This document shows positions 8,975 through 18,114 of a stretch of 64,000 bases of DNA, one piece after another. The DNA comes from Hyphomicrobium_A sp044507625 (GTDB lineage Bacteria > Pseudomonadota > Alphaproteobacteria > Rhizobiales > Hyphomicrobiaceae). How positions within the stretch are numbered: position 1 is the stretch's first letter; every line of letters starts with the position of its first letter. The translations under genes and the position numbers were made by a program. The stretch is from the NCBI GenBank assembly GCA_044507625.1, contig JBIQJE010000017.1, forward strand, positions 1 to 64,000, given 5' to 3'. The notes beneath the pieces were generated by a model, which saw nothing but the letters and a program-made list of their open reading frames with translations, made no database searches and was not told the origin of the DNA.

Positions 8975-9385
8975 ATGATCGGACTTGTCATCGTCACGCA
9001 CTGCGGGCTTGCGCTGGAATTTCGATCCGCGCTCGAGCACGTGGTGGGCCCGCAAACGCAACTCGAGACGGTCTCGATCGGGCCGGACGACGATGCCGCG
9101 CTGCGCCGCGGCCAGATCGTCGAGGCGATCCGGCGCACCGACACCGGGGATGGCGTTATCCTCCTGACCGACATGTTCGGCGGCACTCCCTCCAACCTCG
9201 CCATCTCGGTGATGGATGAAGGCAACGTAGAGGTCATCGCCGGCATCAACCTGCCGATCCTCGTCAAGCTCGCCAGCATCCGCACCGAGATGCCGCTCGC
9301 CGAGGCCGTGCATTGCGCCCGCGAGGCGGGGCGGAAGTACATCAAGATTGCCAGCCAAGAGCTCTCGGGCGAAGGTTCGGTCTGA
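8975..9385 (+). CDS. manX: PTS EIIA component, mannose family (regulatory PTS)
   Basis: 136 residues, one EIIA(Man) domain. The start MIGLVIVTHCGLA places the phosphoacceptor His at residue 9, and LLTDMFGGTPSN is the second family signature. No EIIB, EIIC or EIID partner is nearby, so a sugar transport role is unlikely. In Rhizobiales this protein takes phosphate from HPr as part of a regulatory phosphorelay. The HPr gene starts two bases after the stop codon. Confidence 0.92.
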   Translation: MIGLVIVTHCGLALEFRSALEHVVGPQTQLETVSIGPDDDAALRRGQIVEAIRRTDTGDGVILLTDMFGGTPSNLAISVMDEGNVEVIAGINLPILVKLASIRTEMPLAEAVHCAREAGRKYIKIASQELSGEGSV

Positions 9386-9386
9386 T

Positions 9387-9692
9387 ATGCCCGAGATCGA
9401 AAATAGCACGCGCCCCGAGGCGGTCGTCACCATCCGGAACCGGAAAGGGCTGCACGCGCGCGCTTCGGCCAAGTTCGTAAAGTGCGCGGAAAGCTTCGAT
9501 GCCGTCATCACGGTGACGCGCGACGGCCAAGCCGTCGGCGGGACGTCGATCATGGGCCTGATGATGCTCGCCGCGGGTCCCGGCGCCACGCTGCATATGA
9601 CGGCCCAGGGCCCGCAAGGCCCCGAGGCGCTGCAGGCGCTCATCGCACTGGTGGAAGACGGGTTCGGCGAAGACTGCGTCGAGGACGCCTAG
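9387..9692 (+). CDS. ptsH: Phosphocarrier protein HPr
   Basis: 101 residues. The active-site region RKGLHARASAKFV has the EI-phosphorylated His23. The regulatory serine is Ser54 in VGGTSIMGLMML, the expected target of the HprK encoded three genes upstream. The start ATG at 9387 follows GAAGG at 9371-9375; a longer frame from 9348 overlaps the EIIA gene and is unlikely. The retained Ser and His fit a PTS that senses both ATP/phosphate state and PEP flux. Confidence 0.95.
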   Translation: MPEIENSTRPEAVVTIRNRKGLHARASAKFVKCAESFDAVITVTRDGQAVGGTSIMGLMMLAAGPGATLHMTAQGPQGPEALQALIALVEDGFGEDCVEDA

Positions 9693-9802
9693 AGGGCCTA
9701 GCGATCCGATGGAATCGGATCGGACGCTCAAGGTTTTTGATTAGGCCGATGGTTCGCGCTTCGGACTGATCGGGTCCGAAGCGATCATGGTCTAGAGCAT
9801 AA

Positions 9803-9831
9803 AAAAGGAGCGCGGGCGAAGCGCTCCTTTT
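9803..9831. terminator. Bidirectional rho-independent terminator
   Basis: A perfect 11-bp stem AAAAGGAGCGC / GCGCTCCTTTT with a 7-base loop. Runs of A on the left and T on the right let it work in both directions. It lies between the convergent HPr gene (plus) and the TadG-like gene (minus). Confidence 0.85.
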
Positions 9832-9858
9832 CCGTTTCCGGGATAGCGCGGCCCGACG

Positions 9859-11331
9859 CTATTTCGAGATGTAGAGCGAGGACAGCTTGAGGGCGATGTC
9901 GCGGAACGCATCGCGCAGCTGGTCCTCGTCCTCGGCATTGTAGAATTTCGTCGGATCGGTCGCGCACTTGTTCAGCACGTCCTTGGCGCTGGAGTTGTAG
10001 CCGATCGCAAATCCGACGGTATAGACCGTGATGCCTTTCGCCTTCATCCCCTCGCACAGGGCCTTCGCCTGCGTCGCGGAGTCCGCGTTCGCCGGCGTCG
10101 AGCCTGCGCCGGACGATCCCGTCGCGATGCCCTCCGACGTATACTGGGCATTGTATTCGCCGTCCGTCATCAGCACCGCGATCTTGCGGAGGTCGTCCCT
10201 GCCGTAGGCCGAAGCCGTCGAGGATGGCCAGAGCGAATTCCAGTTCGGCGAAAGGGTATACCAGGCCCACGCCGTGCCCACCTGGCCCGCCGTGCCGCCC
10301 TTACCCGTCAGGCCGCTGATCTTGTCGAGCAGCTGCTGCTTGTTGTTCGTGAGCGGCATGACGGCGCTCTCGGCGCCGAGCGTGCAGTCCGCGACCTGGT
10401 TTTTCTTGCTTTCGTCCACCGACCACCGGATGGGCAGGACGTAGTTGTTCTTGCTCGGAGCGGCATCCGTGTAACGGTTGTTTCCGGTGCGCTCCACGAC
10501 ACACGCTGCGGTACGGTTGTAATAATAGGTTCTGGCGTTCCAGCCCGACCCCGTCGATTTCGTGATCGACAGCTGCGGTGCGGGCGAGCCCCATGCCTTG
10601 TCGATCACGCTCGTCGGCAGCCGCACGGAATCGGAGAACGGCACGATCGCCACCTTCGAGGTGAACTTCGACTGATCCTCCCACACGACGATATTGACCA
10701 GATCTTTCGCCGCGTCCTTCATCGCATCGATCTTCCTGCCCGACTTGCAGGGCGCCTGATTGGTGCTGGGGGCGCGATCGCACATCGATCCGGTGATATC
10801 GAGCATGATCGAGACTTCGATGCTTTCGCCGCCATTGCCTCCGACGGCGATCTCGGAACGGGCAAAGTTCGTTTCCGCGTTGCCGATCAGGGGGAGCCTG
10901 TCGACCGGCGCGAGGCCGAGCGCCGCGGTGAATGCCAGCAGCGGCGTCTTGATGTAAGCGTTACCGGAGGCAATCATGCCCATCCCGTCGGGCGCGACGT
11001 CAAACTTTATGCTGTCGGAGCCCGGGATGATGTCGAGACGCGTGGACACGTTCTCGCGGTAATAGTTCTCCGCCGCAGCAATTGCGCCGCGGTGGTCCTT
11101 GCTGTTGAGCTGCAGCGCGCGTCCGCCCGCCAGCACCGCAGCATCCACCGCCGCGACGGTCTGCTCACGGGCGTTCAGCCAGCGGCTGAAATCAACGGCC
11201 GCACCAACGGCCAGCACCAGCACGATGGCCATCAGGCCGAAGACAACGGCGACGCTGCCGCTTTCATCCTTGCGCAGCGGGCCGAACGCGCGAGTCGACA
11301 CGCCCGCGATCCGGCCGAGGAAACTGTGCAT
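9859..11331 (-). CDS. TadG-like pilus-assembly protein with von Willebrand A domain
   Basis: 490 residues. After a short basic N-terminus the sequence ESGSVAVVFGLMAIVLVLAVGAAVDFSR is a TadE/TadG-type type-IV-pilin-like helix; DFSRWLNAREQTVAAVDAAVLAGG is typical of TadG. A vWA domain begins near residue 172 with a MIDAS-like LDITGSM, and a second metal-loop region follows at LMTDGEYNAQYTS. In Flp pilus systems TadG is an envelope protein of the secretion machine. No other tad or cpa gene is present in the window, so its partner system is elsewhere or absent. It ends just beyond a shared terminator. Confidence 0.85.
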   Translation of the reverse strand: MHSFLGRIAGVSTRAFGPLRKDESGSVAVVFGLMAIVLVLAVGAAVDFSRWLNAREQTVAAVDAAVLAGGRALQLNSKDHRGAIAAAENYYRENVSTRLDIIPGSDSIKFDVAPDGMGMIASGNAYIKTPLLAFTAALGLAPVDRLPLIGNAETNFARSEIAVGGNGGESIEVSIMLDITGSMCDRAPSTNQAPCKSGRKIDAMKDAAKDLVNIVVWEDQSKFTSKVAIVPFSDSVRLPTSVIDKAWGSPAPQLSITKSTGSGWNARTYYYNRTAACVVERTGNNRYTDAAPSKNNYVLPIRWSVDESKKNQVADCTLGAESAVMPLTNNKQQLLDKISGLTGKGGTAGQVGTAWAWYTLSPNWNSLWPSSTASAYGRDDLRKIAVLMTDGEYNAQYTSEGIATGSSGAGSTPANADSATQAKALCEGMKAKGITVYTVGFAIGYNSSAKDVLNKCATDPTKFYNAEDEDQLRDAFRDIALKLSSLYISK

Positions 11332-11420
11332 TCTCGCCTCACCTGTGAAATAGCGTTCTTATTCGCGGCAATATCGGACGGCGGAATCTTGAAAGTTCTT
11401 AAAAGCGCTAAAATTTATTA

Positions 11421-11434
11421 TTGTTAGCTAACAA
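11421..11434. promoter_or_regulatory. Perfect 14-bp palindrome, candidate operator
   Basis: TTGTTAGCTAACAA is a perfect inverted repeat in an AT-rich patch of the 331-base gap between the divergent TadG-like gene and ahcY. It lies 90 bases upstream of the TadG-like start. The factor is unknown. Confidence 0.35.
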
Positions 11435-11531
11435 ATCCTTATTCTTCGCATTACTTGCGGCGGACGAAATATCCGCCCGCTTGGGCAACTCTTTTCGCCC
11501 GGCGTCTTGCGCTCCACCGCGACGAGTGGAC

Positions 11532-11551
11532 ATATAAGGACTTGTTTATAT
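11532..11551. promoter_or_regulatory. Inverted repeat ATATAA-N8-TTATAT upstream of ahcY
   Basis: An AT-rich inverted repeat about 110 bases before the ahcY start, in otherwise very GC-rich DNA. ahcY genes in several proteobacteria are controlled by SAH-sensing regulators, so this could be an operator or a promoter core. No riboswitch fold was recognised in the leader. Confidence 0.3.
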
Positions 11552-11662
11552 CTTGTTGCGACGCACGCCCCCGCCCGCTAGAAGGGCCGGGAACGCGGCC
11601 TGCCCCCTCGCTCGCCGCACAGCAGGGCCAAAGGCCCGCCACCCGCAGGGAGCTTAAGACGC

Positions 11663-13066
<1,404 letters not shown>

Positions 13067-13072
13067 GCATAA

Positions 13073-13123
13073 GGGGCGTGGATGGCTTGCCGACGACACT
13101 CGACCGGCAAAAATCCGCGCCCC
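13073..13123 (+). terminator. Stem-loop after ahcY
   Basis: Arms GGGGCG(T)GGAT and ATCC(G)CGCCCC pair at the base, and an inner CTTGCCG/CGGCAA pair extends the stem. It begins seven bases after the ahcY stop codon. There is no T-run after it, so it may protect or attenuate the transcript rather than end it. Confidence 0.45.
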
Positions 13124-13273
13124 TCTCCTATGCACGCCGCTCAGCTGGCCACGCCCTCACACACTCCGCATAATTCGCTATGATTCGCCTCCTGCGGGAG
13201 GTGAAACCGCTGGCCTTTGTCCGTTGCACTTTGCGTCTTTGGCCTCGGGTTCCCCTCCTTTCAATGGACCCCG

Positions 13274-15790
13274 ATGCAGTTCGCGACGCCCAAACTGGCC
13301 GGCAAGCCCCACGAACTCATTGCACTCGTCGTGGCGAGCCTTGCCTGCGTCCTCATTCTCGCCGGCGGCATCGCTTCCGGCGGCGTCGTGCGTGTGCCGT
13401 TCGCTGGCGCGCAGCCGCTTGCGCTCATCGGCATCGGGACGGGCGTTCTGCTTGCGCTCGGCGCACTCGCCTGGCTGACGGTGGTCCGCTCCAAGCGTGA
13501 AGAACGCCGGGCCCTGGCGGAAGCGCACGGGCTGAAGCGCAGCCTTGCCGCGGCCGATTCCATCATCCGCTCAGAGCCGCAGATCCTCCTTTTCTGGGAG
13601 CAGAACCAGCCGCTGCGCGTCGTCGCCTACACGCTGCACGGCATCCCCGGCCTTCCCGGTACGCCGGAAAAATTCCTGCGCTTCGGCCACTGGCTGGAGC
13701 CGGCTTCCGCGACGGCGCTGAAGCCGGCCATCGACGACCTCTTCAGCACTGGCCGGCCGTTCAACCTCATCGTGCGAACCGGCGAAGGCGGACACCTCGA
13801 AGCCGAGGGCCGCACGGCGGGCGGACGGGCGGTGCTGCGCTTCCGCGACGTCACGGGCCATCGCGACGAGGTGGCCCGCATCCTCGCCCAGCATCAGCGC
13901 CTGGCGCGCGAGGTGCGTGCCAGCCGCGCGCTGCTCGATGCGCTCCCCATCCCGGTGTGGCTGCGCGGAAAGGACGGCCGCCTCACCTGGGTCAACGCCG
14001 CCTACGTCCGCGCCGTCGAAGCCAAGAGCCGCGCGGAGGTGCAGGAGCGGCAGATCGAGTTGCTGGAGCAGCGCCAGCGGCGCACCGCGGCGCGGGTCAT
14101 GGCGCGCGGGGAGAGCTATCGCGCGCGGCTGCCGCTGATCGTCGGGGGCGAGCGCAGCCTGCATGACGTGGTGATGCTACCGTTCGAGGACGCAACAGCG
14201 GCGGCGGCGATCGACGTCACCGCGATGGAGCGGCCGCAGGAGCCCCTGCCGCTTCCCAACGATTCGACGCTCGACCGCGTGACGACCGCGGTCGCCGTGT
14301 TCAATGCCCAGCAGCAGCTCGTCTTCGTCAACGAAGCCTATCGCAAGCTCTGGAAGCTCGATGAGGAGTGGCTGAAGACGCGCCCGACGGAAGGCGCCAT
14401 CCTCGACCGCATGCGCGAGCTCGGCCGCCTGCCGCAGGACGTCAATTACAGCGAGCTCAAATCGAAGATGCTCTCGGCCTACGGGGAAGGTCCGGCCGAG
14501 GAAGACACCTGGATCCTGCCGGACGGGCGCACGGTGAAGGTTCTCCCCGAAAAGCGCGCCGACGGCGGCATCACCTATCTCTTCACGGACGAGACCGAGC
14601 GGCTTGCGCTCGAGCGAGAGAACAACGCGCTCATCGGCGCCCAGCGCGAGACGCTCGACGGTCTCAAGGAAGGCGTTGCGGTCTTCGGCACCGACGGGCG
14701 CCTGAAGCTCTTCAACACGGCGTGCGAAGCCCTATGGAACATTTCGCACCGTGCGCTGGCCGAGGAGCCGCACATCGACGAGTTCATCGCGCTGGCGCGG
14801 CCGCTCTACGACGATCCGCAGACCTGGGCGCGCATCGGGCACGCCGTTACGTCCTTCTCCGACATGCGGGAGGAGTTCGGCGGCCAGATGATCCGCTCCG
14901 ACGGCACGCTCGTCGACTACGCCGCGATGCCGATGCCCGACGGCGCAACGCTGCTCACCTTCCACGATGTGACCGACACCAAGCGCTATCAGCGGGCGCT
15001 GGAGGAGCGGAACGATGCCCTCGTCGCCGCAGACCGCATCAAGAACGCCTTCATCAGCCACGTTTCCTACAAGCTGCGCACACCGCTCACGTCGATCATC
15101 GGCTTCAGCGAGATGCTGAGCAATCCGCACATCGGACCGCTCAACGAGAAGCAGCAGGAATATCTCGGCGACATCTCCGATTCCTCGCGCGAGCTGCTTT
15201 CGACCATCGACGATATCCTGACGCTCGCCACCATCGATGCGGGCTCCATGGAGCTGAAGCAGGCGCCGATCGACGTGCCGGCGGTGATCGATGCCGCCAT
15301 CGTCGGTGTGCGCGAGGCGGCCCAGCGCGCGCGCCTTTCGCTGCATATCGGTGTGGCGGACGATGCGCGGAGCTTCGTCGGGGACGAGGCGCGGGTACGC
15401 CAGATCCTGTTCAACCTGCTGTCGAACGCCGTCAGCTTCTCCAAGGCCGGCGACACCATCGGCATCACCTGCCGGCGGGACGGCCCGATGATGGTGTTCT
15501 CCGTCGAGGACGAGGGCATCGGCATTCCGAAGGAAGACCAGTGGAAGGTGTTCGACCGCTTCGAGAGCCGAAGCCATGGCTCGGGCCACCGCGGCGCGGG
15601 TCTCGGGCTCTCCATCGTCAAGAGCCTCGTGGAGCTGCACGGCGGCACGGTTTCGCTGGAATCGGAACCGGGACATGGTACGCGCGTCACTGTGCGCCTT
15701 CCCGTGCGCGGGCGTCCTGATAAAGCAGCGCCGGTGCTGCCCCAAGAAGGCCCCGAGGGATCGCTATCGGCCGGGGGCAGCCAAGCCTGA
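13274..15790 (+). CDS. divL: DivL-type PAS sensor kinase with Tyr in place of the phosphoacceptor His
   Basis: About 838 residues from the ATG at 13274; a TTG at 13217 would add 19. Two membrane helices lie near residues 15-35 and 47-68, followed by PAS-like regions (LLDALPIPVWLRGKDG, TAVAVFNAQQQLVFVNEAY, LKEGVAVFGTDGRLKLFN). The HisKA H-box reads FISHVSYKLRTPLTS, so Tyr599 stands where kinases have His and Lys600 where they have Glu. The ATPase domain keeps its N-box NLLSNAVSF and G-boxes DEGIGIP and GAGLGLSIVKS. In Caulobacter DivL shows the same Tyr and controls the CckA-CtrA cell-cycle pathway. The tsaE fusion gene follows after 20 bases. Confidence 0.88.
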   Translation: MQFATPKLAGKPHELIALVVASLACVLILAGGIASGGVVRVPFAGAQPLALIGIGTGVLLALGALAWLTVVRSKREERRALAEAHGLKRSLAAADSIIRSEPQILLFWEQNQPLRVVAYTLHGIPGLPGTPEKFLRFGHWLEPASATALKPAIDDLFSTGRPFNLIVRTGEGGHLEAEGRTAGGRAVLRFRDVTGHRDEVARILAQHQRLAREVRASRALLDALPIPVWLRGKDGRLTWVNAAYVRAVEAKSRAEVQERQIELLEQRQRRTAARVMARGESYRARLPLIVGGERSLHDVVMLPFEDATAAAAIDVTAMERPQEPLPLPNDSTLDRVTTAVAVFNAQQQLVFVNEAYRKLWKLDEEWLKTRPTEGAILDRMRELGRLPQDVNYSELKSKMLSAYGEGPAEEDTWILPDGRTVKVLPEKRADGGITYLFTDETERLALERENNALIGAQRETLDGLKEGVAVFGTDGRLKLFNTACEALWNISHRALAEEPHIDEFIALARPLYDDPQTWARIGHAVTSFSDMREEFGGQMIRSDGTLVDYAAMPMPDGATLLTFHDVTDTKRYQRALEERNDALVAADRIKNAFISHVSYKLRTPLTSIIGFSEMLSNPHIGPLNEKQQEYLGDISDSSRELLSTIDDILTLATIDAGSMELKQAPIDVPAVIDAAIVGVREAAQRARLSLHIGVADDARSFVGDEARVRQILFNLLSNAVSFSKAGDTIGITCRRDGPMMVFSVEDEGIGIPKEDQWKVFDRFESRSHGSGHRGAGLGLSIVKSLVELHGGTVSLESEPGHGTRVTVRLPVRGRPDKAAPVLPQEGPEGSLSAGGSQA

Positions 15791-15810
15791 ATTTGAGATC
15801 AGGACCTTAA

Positions 15811-17364
15811 ATGCCGGCCTCCCACGTTATTGAAAGCCTCGATGAGGCGCAGCTCGTCCGCCTCGGTGAAGACCTGGCTTTCGTGGCCCGCCGCGGCGAT
15901 CTCGTGACGCTGAGCGGCGAGCTGGGTGCGGGGAAGACGACACTGGCGCGCGCCATCATCCGGGCGCTGCTCAACAATGCCGGCGAGGAAATCCCGAGTC
16001 CGACGTTCACGCTGGTGCAAACCTACGAGACGCCGCGGATGCCGGTGGCGCATTTCGATCTCTACCGGCTCGGCGCGCCGGAGGAACTGGACGAGCTGGG
16101 GCTCGACCTTGCGCTCGCGCACGGCATCGCCCTCGTCGAATGGCCGGAGCGGGCGGGCGAGCTATTGCCGGCCGACCGACTGGAGGTGCGCATCGATGAT
16201 CCCAGCAGCGACACCGAAGGCGGCGGCACGGACCGGCGCGTAACGCTCAGGGGGCACGGCGAATGGGCGCCGCGTCTCAAGCGCCTCATCGCCATGCGCA
16301 CGCTGATCGAAGGTTGCGCCGGCGGGGGCGCGCGCACGCTGTGCTATCTGCAGGGCGATGCCTCGCCTCGCCGCTACGGGCGTGTGCGGGGGCCAAACCG
16401 GCCCGATACCATCCTCATGGATGCGCCGCGCCAGCCCGATGGGCCGGCGATCCGCAACGGTCTGCCCTATAGCCAGCTCGCGCATCTCGCCGAGGACGTG
16501 CGTCCGTTCGTGGCCGTAGCCCACGCGCTGCGCGCTGCGGGCCTTTCCGTGCCATGCATTCGCGCGCAGGACCTCGAAAACGGCTTCCTGCTCATCGACG
16601 ATCTCGGCGACCGCGTGTTCGGCGCCGAAATCAAGGCGGGAACCGCCGATCAGGCAACGCTGTGGCGCGCGGCAACCGACGTTCTCCTCGCGCTGCGCGA
16701 TGCACCGCCTCCCGTTGCGCTTCCGGTCCCCGGCGATGGCGAGCACCGTGTCTCGGCCTATGACGCCGACGCCATGGCGATCGAGACGGAGCTTCTCACC
16801 GACTGGTACTGGCCGGCCCTTCACGGCGCTGCAATACCGGATGAGCAACGCGCCCGCTTCGTTGCGCTGTGGGGGGACATCATCCCCCGCCTCGCCGCAA
16901 TGCCGCCCGCGTGGGTGTTGCGCGACTACCACTCGCCCAATCTTCTCTGGCTTCCGGAGCGGGAAGGCATTGCGCGCGTGGGGGTGATCGACTTTCAGGA
17001 TGCCATGCGCGGCCCCGCCGCCTATGACCTCGTCTCACTTCTGCAGGATGCGCGCGTCGATGTGGCACCCGAGCTCGAGAGGCAGCTGTTCGACCACTAC
17101 TGCACAGGCGCTGCCGCGCGCGGGGTCTTCGACCGCGATGCGTTCGCGTTCGCCTATGCCGCGCTCGGCGCCCAGCGCAATACAAAGATCCTCGGCATCT
17201 TCGCGCGGCTTGCAAAGCGCGACGGCAAGCCAGGCTATCTGCGGCATATTCCACGGCTGTGGGGCTATCTGGAACGCGACCTCGCGCATCCGGAGCTTGC
17301 CCGCTTGCGCGCATGGTTCGATGCCAACTTTCCCGCCGAGACGCGCACCGGCCTGCGCATCTGA
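15811..17364 (+). CDS. TsaE / aminoglycoside-phosphotransferase-fold (AmgK-like) fusion
   Basis: 517 residues, two enzymes in one chain. Residues 1-155 are TsaE, the ATPase of the t6A tRNA modification complex, with Walker A GELGAGKTTLARA and PSPTFTLVQTYE plus HFDLYRL. Residues about 165-517 are an aminoglycoside-phosphotransferase-fold kinase: LRDYHSPNLLW holds the catalytic Asp and Asn, and VIDFQDAMRGPAAYDL the metal-binding DFQ. The kinase half is like AmgK, which phosphorylates MurNAc/GlcNAc at C1 in cell wall recycling. The next gene is the matching uridylyltransferase, which supports this role. The fusion is known in alphaproteobacteria. Confidence 0.9.
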   Translation: MPASHVIESLDEAQLVRLGEDLAFVARRGDLVTLSGELGAGKTTLARAIIRALLNNAGEEIPSPTFTLVQTYETPRMPVAHFDLYRLGAPEELDELGLDLALAHGIALVEWPERAGELLPADRLEVRIDDPSSDTEGGGTDRRVTLRGHGEWAPRLKRLIAMRTLIEGCAGGGARTLCYLQGDASPRRYGRVRGPNRPDTILMDAPRQPDGPAIRNGLPYSQLAHLAEDVRPFVAVAHALRAAGLSVPCIRAQDLENGFLLIDDLGDRVFGAEIKAGTADQATLWRAATDVLLALRDAPPPVALPVPGDGEHRVSAYDADAMAIETELLTDWYWPALHGAAIPDEQRARFVALWGDIIPRLAAMPPAWVLRDYHSPNLLWLPEREGIARVGVIDFQDAMRGPAAYDLVSLLQDARVDVAPELERQLFDHYCTGAAARGVFDRDAFAFAYAALGAQRNTKILGIFARLAKRDGKPGYLRHIPRLWGYLERDLAHPELARLRAWFDANFPAETRTGLRI

Positions 17365-17376
17365 ACAGGTCGCTCC

Positions 17377-18114
17377 ATGACCCAATCCTCCAACTGGCGT
17401 CCACGGTCGGCGATGGTGCTCGCCGGCGGTTTCGGCAAGCGCATGCTGCCGCTGACGAAGGACAAGCCGAAGCCCATGGTGGCGCTGAAGGGGCGGCCGC
17501 TGGTCGATCACGTGCTCGACCGGCTTGCCGCGGCGGGCGTCGCCCGCGCGGTGGTGAACGTGCACTACTGCGCCGACAAGCTCGAAGCGCACGTGAAGCA
17601 CCGCACACGGCCGGAAATCGTGATTTCCGATGAGCGTCAACAGCTTCTCGACACCGGCGGCGGGGTGGTCAAGGCGCTGCCGATGCTCGGGGCGGAGCCG
17701 TTCTTGATTCACAACTCCGACTCGGTCTGGATCGAGGGCGTCGGATCAAACCTCGAGCGGCTGTTTGCCGTGTGGGATCCCGATGCGATGGATAGCCTGA
17801 TGCTGCTCGCGACCGCGGCGACGAGCCTCGGTTACGACGGCCCCGGCGATTTCGTCATGGACAAGGACGGACGCCTCGGCCGGCGCGGCGAGCGCGAGAT
17901 GGCGCCGTTCGTATTCGCGGGCGTCTCGATCGCGCACCCGCGGATGTTCGAAGGTGCGCCGGAAGGGCCGTTCTCGATGAACCGCCTGTGGGACCGGGCG
18001 ATCGACAGCGGCAGGCTTTACGGCATCCGGCTCGACGGTTTGTGGATGCACGTGGGAACGCCCGAAGCGCTGAACGAAGCGGAGAGGTGGATCGATCGTG
18101 AGGATGTGGCCTGA
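17377..18114 (+). CDS. murU: MurU-like sugar-1-phosphate nucleotidyltransferase
   Basis: 245 residues with the nucleotidyltransferase start MVLAGGFGKRMLPLTKDKPK and the loop FLIHNSDSVWIEG. The late VGTPEALNEAERW is typical of this group. MurU converts MurNAc-1-phosphate and UTP to UDP-MurNAc, bypassing MurA in peptidoglycan recycling. Its position 12 bases after the AmgK-like fusion supports that reaction over a mannose or glucose role. Its last 17 bases overlap addB. Confidence 0.85.
   Translation: MTQSSNWRPRSAMVLAGGFGKRMLPLTKDKPKPMVALKGRPLVDHVLDRLAAAGVARAVVNVHYCADKLEAHVKHRTRPEIVISDERQQLLDTGGGVVKALPMLGAEPFLIHNSDSVWIEGVGSNLERLFAVWDPDAMDSLMLLATAATSLGYDGPGDFVMDKDGRLGRRGEREMAPFVFAGVSIAHPRMFEGAPEGPFSMNRLWDRAIDSGRLYGIRLDGLWMHVGTPEALNEAERWIDREDVA

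Noticed and set aside
11560..11662. SAH or SAM riboswitch upstream of ahcY
   Set aside because: The GC-rich leader has pairing potential but I could not match the conserved core of any known class.
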